A DNA stretch of 7,414 bases from JANWHZ01 sp035758575 (GTDB taxonomy: Bacteria > Patescibacteriota > Saccharimonadia > Saccharimonadales > UBA4665): contig DASTXH010000043.1 in NCBI GenBank assembly GCA_035758575.1, positions 1 to 7,414 of the forward strand. The letters are read 5' to 3'. A model generated the notes under the pieces. It was not told the DNA's origin, searched no databases, and was given only the letters and a program-made list of their open reading frames with translations. Made by a program: the position numbers and the translations under genes. Below are positions 1 to 5,668 of this stretch, in pieces (the stretch's first letter is position 1; each line of letters begins with the position of its first letter).

Positions 1-348
1 CCCGTAGTCAAAAGCGGCCACCACCGCTCCGAACACTAACGAAAAAAGGATGACCGCGCCGGTAAGCTGCCGGGTCTCTTTGTGATTGGGCCAGGTTACC
101 TGGCGGAGTTCGCGCCAGCTTGCCCGGAAGTACCGCGGAAAAATAATGCGGCCGATGAACTTGAACGGTTTCCAGACGGGCAGTCTACCTATACGGCCGA
201 AGAAAGCGCCGATTTTAGTGCGCAACCTCCGTGGTTGTTTATGGCTTGCCTTCTCTGTTTTGGCGGCCGATTGCTGGGCGCGCTCGCGCATAGTTTGCGT
301 GGCGGTGCGCAGCTTGCGACGCTTTGGTGCTGGCGTTTGCTCTGTCAC
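1..348 (-). CDS. secE: SecE preprotein translocase subunit (C-terminus cut by window edge)
   Basis: SecE is the small membrane subunit that clamps the SecY channel of the general secretion machinery. I translated this from the complement: 116 codons are visible, starting at GTG (348-346). Residues 1-70 form a long Lys/Arg-rich N-terminal extension. The family signature follows at about 78-94 (WRELRQVTWPNHKETRQ), then one hydrophobic span at about 97-113 (TGAVILFSLVFGAVVAA) and FDYG, where SecE proteins usually continue for about 15-20 more residues. The GTG start is preceded by GGGG 8 nt upstream, a weak ribosome site. No upstream in-frame start looks better. The amphipathic helix motif plus the single span makes the family call secure. 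In many bacteria nusG and rplK/rplA follow secE; here they would lie left of the window, which is inference only. Confidence 0.93.
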   Translation of the reverse strand, partial: MTEQTPAPKRRKLRTATQTMRERAQQSAAKTEKASHKQPRRLRTKIGAFFGRIGRLPVWKPFKFIGRIIFPRYFRASWRELRQVTWPNHKETRQLTGAVILFSLVFGAVVAAFDYG

Positions 349-370
349 GGTAATTTCCCCAATAAAAATA

Positions 371-389
371 ACCTACAGTATTTGTAGGT
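371..389. promoter_or_regulatory. 7-bp inverted repeat in secE leader, with TTGACA just upstream
   Basis: ACCTACA (371-377) and TGTAGGT (383-389) are exact inverted repeats around a 5-nt centre. On the minus strand a perfect -35 hexamer TTGACA (complement of 396-401) lies 6 nt before the repeat. The best -10 candidate, TACTGT, falls inside the repeat at a short 15-bp spacing. The repeat is followed by a T-rich run (TTATTTTTATT) on the minus strand. It could therefore be an operator over the secE promoter, or a weak intrinsic terminator for the 426-1091 gene upstream. The sequence alone does not decide between them. Confidence 0.45.
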
Positions 390-425
390 CACTAATGTCA
401 AGCGTACCAGGTTAGCCGGACGTGG

Positions 426-1091
426 TCAAGGGACTTGGGCGGAATCCGTACGGGTTGGTGTTATGGGATGACCTATACGGGTATAGCGGAGATGTGCAGT
501 GATGGCTTGCATGCCAAGGTCAGACACTTCGCCTTGAGCAATAATATCGCGTACGGACTGTACGGTCTCTGGATCTGCGCTTTGGGGACCGTCGGCAAGT
601 ACGTCCAGACCGCCACTCTTGTGCCATAGGAAGTCGTCGTTTGTGCCGCGATATGACCATACGGCAGATTGTTCATGTACATCTACTTGCGTCTCGCTTG
701 TATCGACGGGCACGAAATGCACCACGCCGATCTTGGCAGCGTCATGGTCGATCCATGTGATGTTTATAGATGTCGTGAACTGATATGTAGAAAGATAGGA
801 TTTGTATGTGCGCACGGGGTGAGTACTACGGTAGAGCGTCAGCTGTGTATTGGTACTGCGTAATCCAAGGAATGATAGATAGGTGATAATTTCACGGCGT
901 TCGCATAGATATGATTGTCGCGCCTCGTTGGCGTTTAGGTGCATAACGGCAGGTCCTAGTAAAGAAGATGCCAGTACGCCTCCCATAATGATATGCGGGT
1001 CAGTGTCTTGCTGAGACGGAGCATACGCTTCCGGGTTTGTGCGCCGAAACTCCATCATTTGTTTGTAACAATATGTCGCGGTAAGTCGCAA
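426..1091 (-). CDS. Unrecognised 221-residue protein
   Basis: I do not recognise this family. The frame is open for 221 residues and ends in TGA (428-426). The composition is ordinary for a soluble protein, with no signal peptide or clear membrane span apart from a mildly hydrophobic stretch at about 36-50 (IMGGVLASSLLGPAV). The central part (about 85-150) is rich in Thr, Val and Tyr and looks beta-stranded (FTTSINITWIDHDAAKIGVVHFVPV). The start is uncertain. TTG at 1091 has GCAGAG just upstream and gives the longest product. ATG at 1058 (or 1055) would give about 210 residues but has no ribosome site. The gene diverges from the glycosyltransferase across an 83-bp gap and lies 77 bp before secE on the same strand. 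Its A+T content looks somewhat higher than its neighbours', judged by eye. Overlapping plus-strand frames are much shorter, so this is the best coding choice. Confidence 0.6.
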   Translation of the reverse strand: MRLTATYCYKQMMEFRRTNPEAYAPSQQDTDPHIIMGGVLASSLLGPAVMHLNANEARQSYLCERREIITYLSFLGLRSTNTQLTLYRSTHPVRTYKSYLSTYQFTTSINITWIDHDAAKIGVVHFVPVDTSETQVDVHEQSAVWSYRGTNDDFLWHKSGGLDVLADGPQSADPETVQSVRDIIAQGEVSDLGMQAITAHLRYTRIGHPITPTRTDSAQVP

Positions 1092-1136
1092 TATCTCTGC
1101 GGTATATCACATTTTTTGGATGGCTGCTAGTAGTTA

Positions 1137-1163
1137 CCTATCTGGTCTGTGCCATGGTATAGT
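1137..1163 (+). promoter_or_regulatory. Candidate promoter of the glycosyltransferase gene (extended -10)
   Basis: TATAGT at 1158-1163 matches the -10 consensus at 5 of 6 positions and is preceded by TGG, giving an extended -10. A weak -35 (near TTACCT) lies about 18 bp upstream. The expected start of transcription is near 1170, only about 5 nt before the ATG at 1175. No Shine-Dalgarno fits in that space, so the mRNA would be nearly leaderless. The 83-bp gap must also hold any promoter for the divergent 426-1091 gene. Confidence 0.45.
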
Positions 1164-1174
1164 TACTGGTAAGT

Positions 1175-2683
1175 ATGGCTACATTGCTGCTGATGTTCTG
1201 GTGGGTGACTGCTGCTGAGCTGGTCGTTTTGCTGCTTCCCTCGGCATGGTGGCGTCGCGCGCTGGCGCCAGTGGCCTGTATTGCCCTCAGCGCGGTAAGT
1301 GCCGGTTTGCTGACGATACACCCGAGCCTGCCTATGGCCGCGGTACTGGTAATAGGCGCGTATCGCATCCTCAACTTGTTCCGCGTAGTGCGGGGTCGGA
1401 TGCACGAGAAATATTTGCGTCGGGCTACAAGGCAAACCAGCCTATGGGCTGTCGCTGCGCAGAGTGCAGTGCTGGGCGTGTGGTATATATCCAATCGTCT
1501 GCACGTGTCGACCTATCATGTATGGATTGCGCTGCTGTATTTTGACCTGCTTTGTGCGGTCATTTTGTTGGGATCGACACTGCGCAGTATCCGTAAGACC
1601 CGCGTATTGCAAGTGGGCGAACCTGTCACTGGTAGCGACGTGCCGACGCTGACCGTGGCAATTCCTGCCCGTAACGAAACTGACGATCTGGAAGCCTGTT
1701 TGCAGTCGCTGATTGCCTGTGACTATCCAAAGCTAGAAATACTTGTACTGGACGATTGTTCGCAGAATAGACGTACGCCCGAAATCATCCGTTCGTTCGC
1801 GCACGCAGGCGTGCGGTTCGTACAGGGCGAGGTGCCCGCCGAAAATTGGCTGGCAAAGAACCAGGCATGTCAGCAGTTGCTTACTGAGGCTAATGGTGAG
1901 CTGATCCTTTTTTGCGGCGTGGACGCGCGGTTTGAGCCGCACAGCCTGCGGATGTTGGTGGCTGCTATGGAACGCAAACACAAGATTATGGTGAGCCTGC
2001 TGCCGCGCAATGAATTGCCCGCCCATGCGTCGCTTATGGGTGCTATGCTGGTACAGCCGCTGCGGTATGCCTGGGAGCTTTCCCTGCCTCGCCGTCAGTT
2101 TCACCGTCCGCCGGTGCTTAGTACTTGTTGGATTGCGCGTCGGGAGTTGTTGCTGGCTGCCGGTGGTTTTGCCGCTGTCAGCAGGTCCATTGTGCCCGAG
2201 AGCTATTTCGCGCGTACCAGCATGGTGCACGACGGGTATAGCTTTATGCAGGGCGATGGTGTTCTGGGCATCACCAGCGCCAAGGCTTTCGGGGAGCAGT
2301 TAGCTACGGCGGTTCGCACCAGATACCCCCAGGTCCACCGCCGCGTAGAGCTGGTAATGGCTATGACCATTGCCGAACTGATGGGCATTGTGATGCCGTA
2401 TGCGATCCTTGTATGGGGGTTGCTGGGCAACGTCTCGCTGCAGCTTTTATCTGTAAGTGTTGTTACTATCGCGCTCCTGACCGCTGCATACCTCCTGGTT
2501 ACCTATATGACCTACCGCCGTTGGCTACTGCGGGCGTTGTGGTTCCCGGCGTTCGCCATTGCTATGGATGTGGCACTTATGAATTACTCTATGGTGCAGT
2601 ACGAGTTCTTCCAGGTGCTCTGGAAAGACCGCAATGTATGCTTGCCGGTCATGCGTGCCGTAGAGCATCTTCCGGCCGAGTAG
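1175..2683 (+). CDS. Membrane-bound family-2 glycosyltransferase
   Basis: A 502-residue GT-A-fold glycosyltransferase flanked by membrane spans. It would transfer a sugar from a nucleotide-sugar to a lipid or envelope acceptor at the inner face of the cytoplasmic membrane. Hydrophobic stretches lie at about 4-21, 31-48, 54-69, 90-105 and 116-133. The catalytic domain spans about 158-395: VAIPARNE (161-168), VLDDCS (191-196), NWLAKNQAC (224-232) and the metal-binding GVDARF region (248-253). A further conserved block reads LSTCWIARRELLLAAGGF (315-332). QVHRRVEL (386-393) lies where QxxRW is normally found, but the Trp is replaced by Val. Three more spans lie at about 396-417, 422-444 and 451-469, and the C-terminus has WKDRN (483-487), close to the WKGR tail of CrtQ/HpnI-type enzymes. 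Family-2 membership is firm; donor and acceptor cannot be told. The gene stands alone, stops 12 bp before the convergent histidine kinase, and has no visible terminator there. Confidence 0.9.
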   Translation: MATLLLMFWWVTAAELVVLLLPSAWWRRALAPVACIALSAVSAGLLTIHPSLPMAAVLVIGAYRILNLFRVVRGRMHEKYLRRATRQTSLWAVAAQSAVLGVWYISNRLHVSTYHVWIALLYFDLLCAVILLGSTLRSIRKTRVLQVGEPVTGSDVPTLTVAIPARNETDDLEACLQSLIACDYPKLEILVLDDCSQNRRTPEIIRSFAHAGVRFVQGEVPAENWLAKNQACQQLLTEANGELILFCGVDARFEPHSLRMLVAAMERKHKIMVSLLPRNELPAHASLMGAMLVQPLRYAWELSLPRRQFHRPPVLSTCWIARRELLLAAGGFAAVSRSIVPESYFARTSMVHDGYSFMQGDGVLGITSAKAFGEQLATAVRTRYPQVHRRVELVMAMTIAELMGIVMPYAILVWGLLGNVSLQLLSVSVVTIALLTAAYLLVTYMTYRRWLLRALWFPAFAIAMDVALMNYSMVQYEFFQVLWKDRNVCLPVMRAVEHLPAE

Positions 2684-2695
2684 CGCTGTTCCCTG

Positions 2696-3823
2696 CTATT
2701 TCTCGGGCTTTGCGGGCGTGAGGTTGGGCACGCTGACCGAGAAGCTGGAGCCTTTATTAAGCTCACTTTCCATGCTGATGGTGGCTTGCAGCAAGCGCGC
2801 CAATTTTGACGTAACGTATAGCCCTAATCCAGTGCCATTGGTTTTTCGGGTGCGGAAGTCTTCACTTCTGAAGAATTTTTGGAAGACGCGCTTCTGGTCG
2901 CTGTGGCTGATGCCGATGCCGGTATCTGAAACGGTAAATATTACGCCATTTTCCGCTGCCTTGGCGCTGATAGTGATGCTGCCCTTTTCGGTGTATTTCA
3001 GTGCGTTGGTCAGGAAGTTTTGCAGTACTTCGCGTACGTATAGCTTGCTGGATAACAGGGGCGTTGTAACACCCATGACATGCGCCGTTATCTTCAGGCT
3101 TTTAGCTGCGGCCTCTTTTTCGTAATTGTGCAGTATCTCGGTAATAAGCTCATTGACATCAATAGGTTCAACGTCAAGCGTCAGCTTGCCTCGCTCGGCG
3201 CGTGACAGCGTGGAGAGGTCGTTGACCAGCTGGGCTAGGAAAAGAATCTGGTTGTGCGCTTCCTCCAGCGCCTGTTTGATCTTGGTCAGGTCGCCGTCTT
3301 TTTCGGCTATAAACTGGGCGTTGCTGATGTTACCTTCGGTGATGGCAATGGGCGTACGCAGCTCGTGGCTGGCCACCGAAATAAACTCGTCACGCTCTTC
3401 TTCCAGCGATTTTTCCCGCGTAATGTCGCGTAGCAGGACAACGTAGCCGCGTAGGCCTGAAGCACCAAAGCCCAGGCGTACCGGTGCGATGCTGGTGTAC
3501 AGATTGATGGTGCTGCCATCGTCGTATTCCAAGCGCAGGTCACGGTTGGTGGTGGGAACGATGGCTGCATCTATAAGCGTCTTTACTTCCACCGGATGAC
3601 CGTCTTTGTCTATAGGATGGAAGATAGTGCCCAGGTGCTTGTCCTGGATGGAATCATTGCGGTTTAAGATATTCATGGCGGCGCCGTTATAAATAACCAC
3701 GCGCATTTGGCCGTCTACAGCAATCACGGCGTCAGCCATACTATTGATCAGGCTGGTCAGTCGCTCGTGCTCGAGGTTGGTCGAAGGGATGGGTGAGGTG
3801 GCGCGCGCCTTGCCAATTCGCAT
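2696..3823 (-). CDS. Soluble PAS-domain sensor histidine kinase (orphan)
   Basis: A 375-residue cytosolic histidine kinase. A PAS sensor domain spans about 17-135 (SLINSMADAVIAVDGQMRVV, then GYVVLLRDITREK, a typical PAS/PAC end). The dimerisation and phosphoacceptor domain carries SHELRTP at 152-158 with His153. The ATPase domain has the N box (NFLTNALKY, 269-277), DTGIG (300-304), an F box (FQKFFR, 314-319) and GTGLGL (330-335). No membrane span, HAMP or receiver domain is present, so the signal is probably intracellular (ligand, redox or cofactor in PAS). No response regulator lies in the window. I chose the ATG at 3823, 8 nt after the metallopeptidase stop. The open frame extends to 3940, but that extension overlaps the metallopeptidase gene and does not look like PAS sequence. 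There is no Shine-Dalgarno, so translation is probably coupled to the gene before it. Confidence 0.93.
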   Translation of the reverse strand: MRIGKARATSPIPSTNLEHERLTSLINSMADAVIAVDGQMRVVIYNGAAMNILNRNDSIQDKHLGTIFHPIDKDGHPVEVKTLIDAAIVPTTNRDLRLEYDDGSTINLYTSIAPVRLGFGASGLRGYVVLLRDITREKSLEEERDEFISVASHELRTPIAITEGNISNAQFIAEKDGDLTKIKQALEEAHNQILFLAQLVNDLSTLSRAERGKLTLDVEPIDVNELITEILHNYEKEAAAKSLKITAHVMGVTTPLLSSKLYVREVLQNFLTNALKYTEKGSITISAKAAENGVIFTVSDTGIGISHSDQKRVFQKFFRSEDFRTRKTNGTGLGLYVTSKLARLLQATISMESELNKGSSFSVSVPNLTPAKPEK

Positions 3824-3831
3824 GGTTGTTA

Positions 3832-4563
3832 TTATGCCATAGATGCGTGCGGTTCTGCTACTAGCAGTGTCGGCTGGTAGGTACGCATGGCGGTGCGCAG
3901 CTGGCGGGCGTTGGGCAACCAGCCTTCCAGCACACTCCAAAATGCTGGGCCGTGGTTCAGCGCTCTGGTATGGGCTAGCTCATGCAGTATCACATAATCT
4001 ATATATTCCCAAGGGAGTTGTACCAAGAACAAGTTCAGCACAATATGCTGACGTTGATCACAGCTGCCCCACCGTGTTTTCATGCGTTTGATACTGAGGT
4101 CGGTATACGCTACGTCGTGCAGGGCCGCCAGCTGTTGCAGCCGCCTGCCTAGTAGCTCGCCGGCCTGGGTTCGCAGCGCGCGGATACACGCCGCGCGGGC
4201 AACCGCCTGTACGCCAGGGTCATTGACGCCTTGGCGCGGGTGGTATGTGGTGGTGATGGTGCTGCCGCGCACCGAGGCTTTGGCCTCCATGACCACGGGG
4301 CTGGGCTGAAAATGCAGGTGGTGCGCCTTGCCGATCTGCTGGCCGTGCACCAATGTGCCGCCGGCTATGCGTTGCGACTGTGCGGTGATCCAGCTGCGGC
4401 GCGATGCTGCAAACGCAACGCCTGCCTGGTATGGTGCCCACATGGGCAGGCTGACGCGCACGCTGCCGTCGCTTGCAACCGTCAGACGCATGCTGCGGTT
4501 ACCTTTGCGCCGGTATACTTTAATACTGCCAATGCCGTCTATGCGGAACTCTTTGTAGGGCAT
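3832..4563 (-). CDS. YgjP/DUF45-type zinc metallopeptidase
   Basis: A 243-residue member of the YgjP-like (DUF45, M48-related) metal-dependent hydrolase family; the physiological substrate is not established. The N-terminal half (about 1-110) is the beta-rich domain beginning with the SIKVYRRKGNRSMRLTV region. The C-terminal half has the family signature KRMKTRWGSC (159-168), then VILHELAHT (191-199) with the zinc-binding HELAH at 194-198 and the third ligand His204 in NHGPAFW. Length is normal for the family. The ATG at 4563 has a perfect AGGAGG (complement of 4575-4580) 11 nt upstream, which overlaps the stop of the kinase gene. It is the middle gene of a tight operon: 15 nt after the kinase gene and 8 nt before the histidine kinase. 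Some databases attach a UTP-pyrophosphatase label to this family; nothing here tests that. Confidence 0.92.
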   Translation of the reverse strand: MPYKEFRIDGIGSIKVYRRKGNRSMRLTVASDGSVRVSLPMWAPYQAGVAFAASRRSWITAQSQRIAGGTLVHGQQIGKAHHLHFQPSPVVMEAKASVRGSTITTTYHPRQGVNDPGVQAVARAACIRALRTQAGELLGRRLQQLAALHDVAYTDLSIKRMKTRWGSCDQRQHIVLNLFLVQLPWEYIDYVILHELAHTRALNHGPAFWSVLEGWLPNARQLRTAMRTYQPTLLVAEPHASMA

Positions 4564-4578
4564 GTAGGGGTTACCCTC

Positions 4579-5244
4579 CTAACGAATAGAAATATTGCGG
4601 CGCGAGATGTCTACGCGGCCACGCTGTAGGTTGGCACGCGGCACCAGGTTTACCAGTCCTGGTTTTACTAGAGGCGTCGCGGTGTCGGCCGGAATCAGGC
4701 TGGCGTCGCGCAATTTGCGCATCAGTGCGCTATATTGCGTGGGGAATGTGTGCTTGCCACTTACGACCAGGTAGTCTTCGGTGGTGGCAGGGTTTTGCAT
4801 GTGTGCAATGAGGTTGTCGAACGTCTTGCGGTCGAATGTGGCGGCGTACTTGTCGTCGGCTCGGCGCCGGTCGCGGCGGGTGCTGCGGGCGTACGCGCTG
4901 TCGGGGTCGGTTTGGAACCATATCAGCAGCGGCAAGGCATGAGCGTGGTGGGCAATGCTGCGCAGCAGCTGGCGCTGGCCGGCACGCATTGCGTTGGCGT
5001 CATATACCACGCTTACGCCGGCGCTTAGGAACTCGCCCGTCATGTAGTTCATCAGCTGGGATATAACATCGTTTTCTTGCTTGTCGTAGCGCGGCTTTTC
5101 GAACAGCTCGCCGCGGATGCGGTCGGCCTGCAAATGCGCCGCCTGCAGCCGTTCGCACAGCTGGCGCGCAAAGTATGTTTTGCCCGAACCCGGGAAGCCA
5201 TACAGCAGGATCAGTAGTGGTTGCGTAGGAGCAATTTTCGCCAT
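4579..5244 (-). CDS. P-loop (AAA_33/zeta-like) small-molecule or nucleic-acid kinase
   Basis: A 221-residue P-loop kinase. Walker A is GFPGSGKT at 16-23, after a hydrophobic strand (PLLILLYGF). DRIRGELF (41-48) is at the usual acceptor-binding position of AAA_33-type kinases. VVYDAN (79-84) ends the second core strand with a candidate catalytic or Mg-binding Asp82. An arginine-rich lid, TRRDRRRADDKY (122-133), would close over ATP. The last 30 residues (from about KPGLVNL at 194) form a basic tail outside the core. The fold is shared by polynucleotide kinases, gluconate-type kinases and zeta toxins, so the substrate is open; no antitoxin-like small gene precedes it. I chose ATG 5244 rather than the longer frame to 5439, because the extra part runs through the tRNA and its leader. 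It is the first gene of the operon and has no ribosome site (see the promoter entry). The stop at 4579 overlaps the next gene's Shine-Dalgarno. Confidence 0.85.
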   Translation of the reverse strand: MAKIAPTQPLLILLYGFPGSGKTYFARQLCERLQAAHLQADRIRGELFEKPRYDKQENDVISQLMNYMTGEFLSAGVSVVYDANAMRAGQRQLLRSIAHHAHALPLLIWFQTDPDSAYARSTRRDRRRADDKYAATFDRKTFDNLIAHMQNPATTEDYLVVSGKHTFPTQYSALMRKLRDASLIPADTATPLVKPGLVNLVPRANLQRGRVDISRRNISIR

Positions 5245-5251
5245 GTATGTT

Positions 5252-5281
5252 ATTGTATACCAGATTCCATCGTTCGGTAAA
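5252..5281 (-). promoter_or_regulatory. Candidate promoter of the kinase-peptidase-histidine kinase operon
   Basis: On the minus strand TACAAT (complement of 5252-5257) matches the -10 box at 5 of 6 positions. TTTACC, about 18 bp upstream, is a 4-of-6 match to TTGACA. Only 7 nt separate the -10 from the ATG at 5244, so transcription would begin at or one base before the A of ATG. That makes a leaderless mRNA, which fits the lack of any Shine-Dalgarno. Confidence 0.5.
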
Positions 5282-5290
5282 AGATAGTAC

Positions 5291-5319
5291 GTGACTACTG
5301 ACGTAAAATTTCGTACAAT
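5291..5319 (+). promoter_or_regulatory. Candidate tRNA-Trp promoter
   Basis: GTGACT (5291-5296, 4 of 6 to TTGACA) and TACAAT (5314-5319, 5 of 6 to TATAAT) are separated by an ideal 17 bp. Transcription would start near 5326, leaving a leader of about 99 nt before the tRNA. No -10 box lies nearer the tRNA. It stands nearly back to back with the kinase operon promoter. Confidence 0.5.
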
Positions 5320-5356
5320 ATCACCGGTAGCTCTTGTGGCTAAGGAAAAGAGCAGC

Positions 5357-5413
5357 CCGAGCAAATGTATTCCATTTGCCCGGCGCGCTGGGAAAAACCT
5401 TCGGTTTGTCCCA
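5357..5413 (+). other. Two hairpins in the presumed tRNA-Trp leader
   Basis: Hairpin one: GCAAATG (5361-5367) pairs exactly with CATTTGC (5373-5379) over a 5-nt loop, extended by CCG/CGG (5357-5359/5381-5383) across one mismatch. Hairpin two: TGGGA (5389-5393) with TCCCA (5409-5413) and AAACC (5395-5399) with GGTTT (5403-5407), one mismatch between the blocks and a TTC loop. The second ends 11 nt before the tRNA. They could guide tRNA 5' processing or attenuate transcription; neither has a T-run, so they are not simple terminators. Confidence 0.4.
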
Positions 5414-5424
5414 AGTTGCTCCAT

Positions 5425-5500
5425 AGGGGTGTAGCTCAATCGGTAGAGTAGCGGTCTCCAAAACCGTTGGTTGCAGGTTCGAGTCCTGTCACCCCTGCCA
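5425..5500 (+). tRNA. tRNA-Trp (anticodon CCA), 3' CCA encoded
   Basis: A full cloverleaf of 76 nt can be drawn. The acceptor AGGGGTG (5425-5431) pairs over 7 bp with CACCCCT (5490-5496). The D arm is GCTC/GAGT. The anticodon stem GCGGT/ACCGT (first pair G-T) encloses loop CTCCAAA with anticodon CCA, which reads UGG (Trp). The T arm is GCAGG/CCTGT with loop TTCGAGT. The discriminator base is G5497, as expected for tRNA-Trp, and CCA (5498-5500) is encoded. The last four bases also form the foot of the terminator hairpin that follows, so RNA folding and 3' end processing compete for the same bases. The final 21 nt (5480-5500) recur exactly at 5669-5689. Confidence 0.95.
5480..5500 (+). repeat. 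21-bp direct repeat, copy 1 (tRNA-Trp 3' end; att-like)
   Basis: This segment begins CGAGTCCTGT and ends CCCCTGCCA; it covers part of the T loop, the T-stem 3' strand, the acceptor 3' strand and CCA. It is identical over all 21 bases to 5669-5689. The bases just outside differ on both sides (T5479 versus C5668, A5501 versus T5690). It is inside the functional tRNA, as the tRNA-side repeat is after integration into a tRNA gene. Confidence 0.9.
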
Positions 5501-5539
5501 AAATAAGGCGGCCAGCTTGCCTGGCCGTTTTATTTTGGC
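5497..5539. terminator. Strong bidirectional terminator hairpin abutting the tRNA 3' end
   Basis: GCCAAAATAA (5497-5506) pairs exactly with TTATTTTGGC (5530-5539). Two G-T pairs follow, then CGGCCAG (5509-5515) with CTGGCCG (5521-5527) around a CTTGC loop. That is a 19-bp stem with A-run and T-run arms, which would terminate on either strand. It should end the tRNA-Trp transcript. Its base includes the tRNA GCCA end. Confidence 0.85.
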
Positions 5540-5668
5540 TGAGATACATCTCGAATGTGCAACCAACGGAGTTGGTTGGAGGTGAAGACTGCCGGTGGCA
5601 GTCTGCAAGGGAACCTTCACCTGGCAACTTGTTGCCACGGCTGAAGTTCCGAGGCCGCGGAACGTGGC
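5501..5668. mobile_element. Hairpin-rich insert between two copies of the tRNA-Trp 3' end (nature uncertain)
   Basis: The interval holds no credible coding frame. After the terminator (to 5539) it is almost continuous inverted repeats. GAGAT/ATCTC lie at 5541-5552. AACCAAC (5561-5567) pairs with GTTGGTT (5571-5577). AGGTGA (5580-5585) pairs with TCACCT (5617-5622) and encloses AGACTGCC (5586-5593) with GGCAGTCT (5597-5604). TGGCAA/TTGCCA lie within 5622-5637. GTTCCG (5646-5651) pairs with CGGAAC (5658-5663) inside CGGC/GCCG (5638-5641/5667-5670). Removing one repeat plus this stretch would leave an intact tRNA joined to the second terminator. That fits a small element or scar integrated at the tRNA 3' end. 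A structured RNA with a tRNA-derived tail is the main alternative. No recombinase gene is in the window, and I see no convincing promoter inside. Confidence 0.45.

Noticed and set aside
82..415. Two plus-strand frames of about 100 codons at the left edge
   Set aside because: They are antisense to secE, whose conserved motif on the minus strand is clear.
426..428. UGA recoded as glycine, as in some Candidate Phyla bacteria
   Set aside because: TGA ends this frame at a sensible point, and no frame in the window needs TGA read-through to join conserved sequence.
1733..2230. A 165-codon frame on the minus strand
   Set aside because: It lies wholly inside the glycosyltransferase catalytic domain and has low-complexity, His/Gln/Arg-rich sequence typical of a shadow frame.
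2684..2695. A terminator between the convergent glycosyltransferase and histidine kinase genes
   Set aside because: The gap is only 12 bp and no hairpin with a T-run spans it or the nearby gene ends.
4579..5439. Kinase as a zeta toxin of a toxin-antitoxin pair
   Set aside because: The fold is shared, but no small antitoxin gene lies next to it and the neighbours are a metallopeptidase and a histidine kinase.
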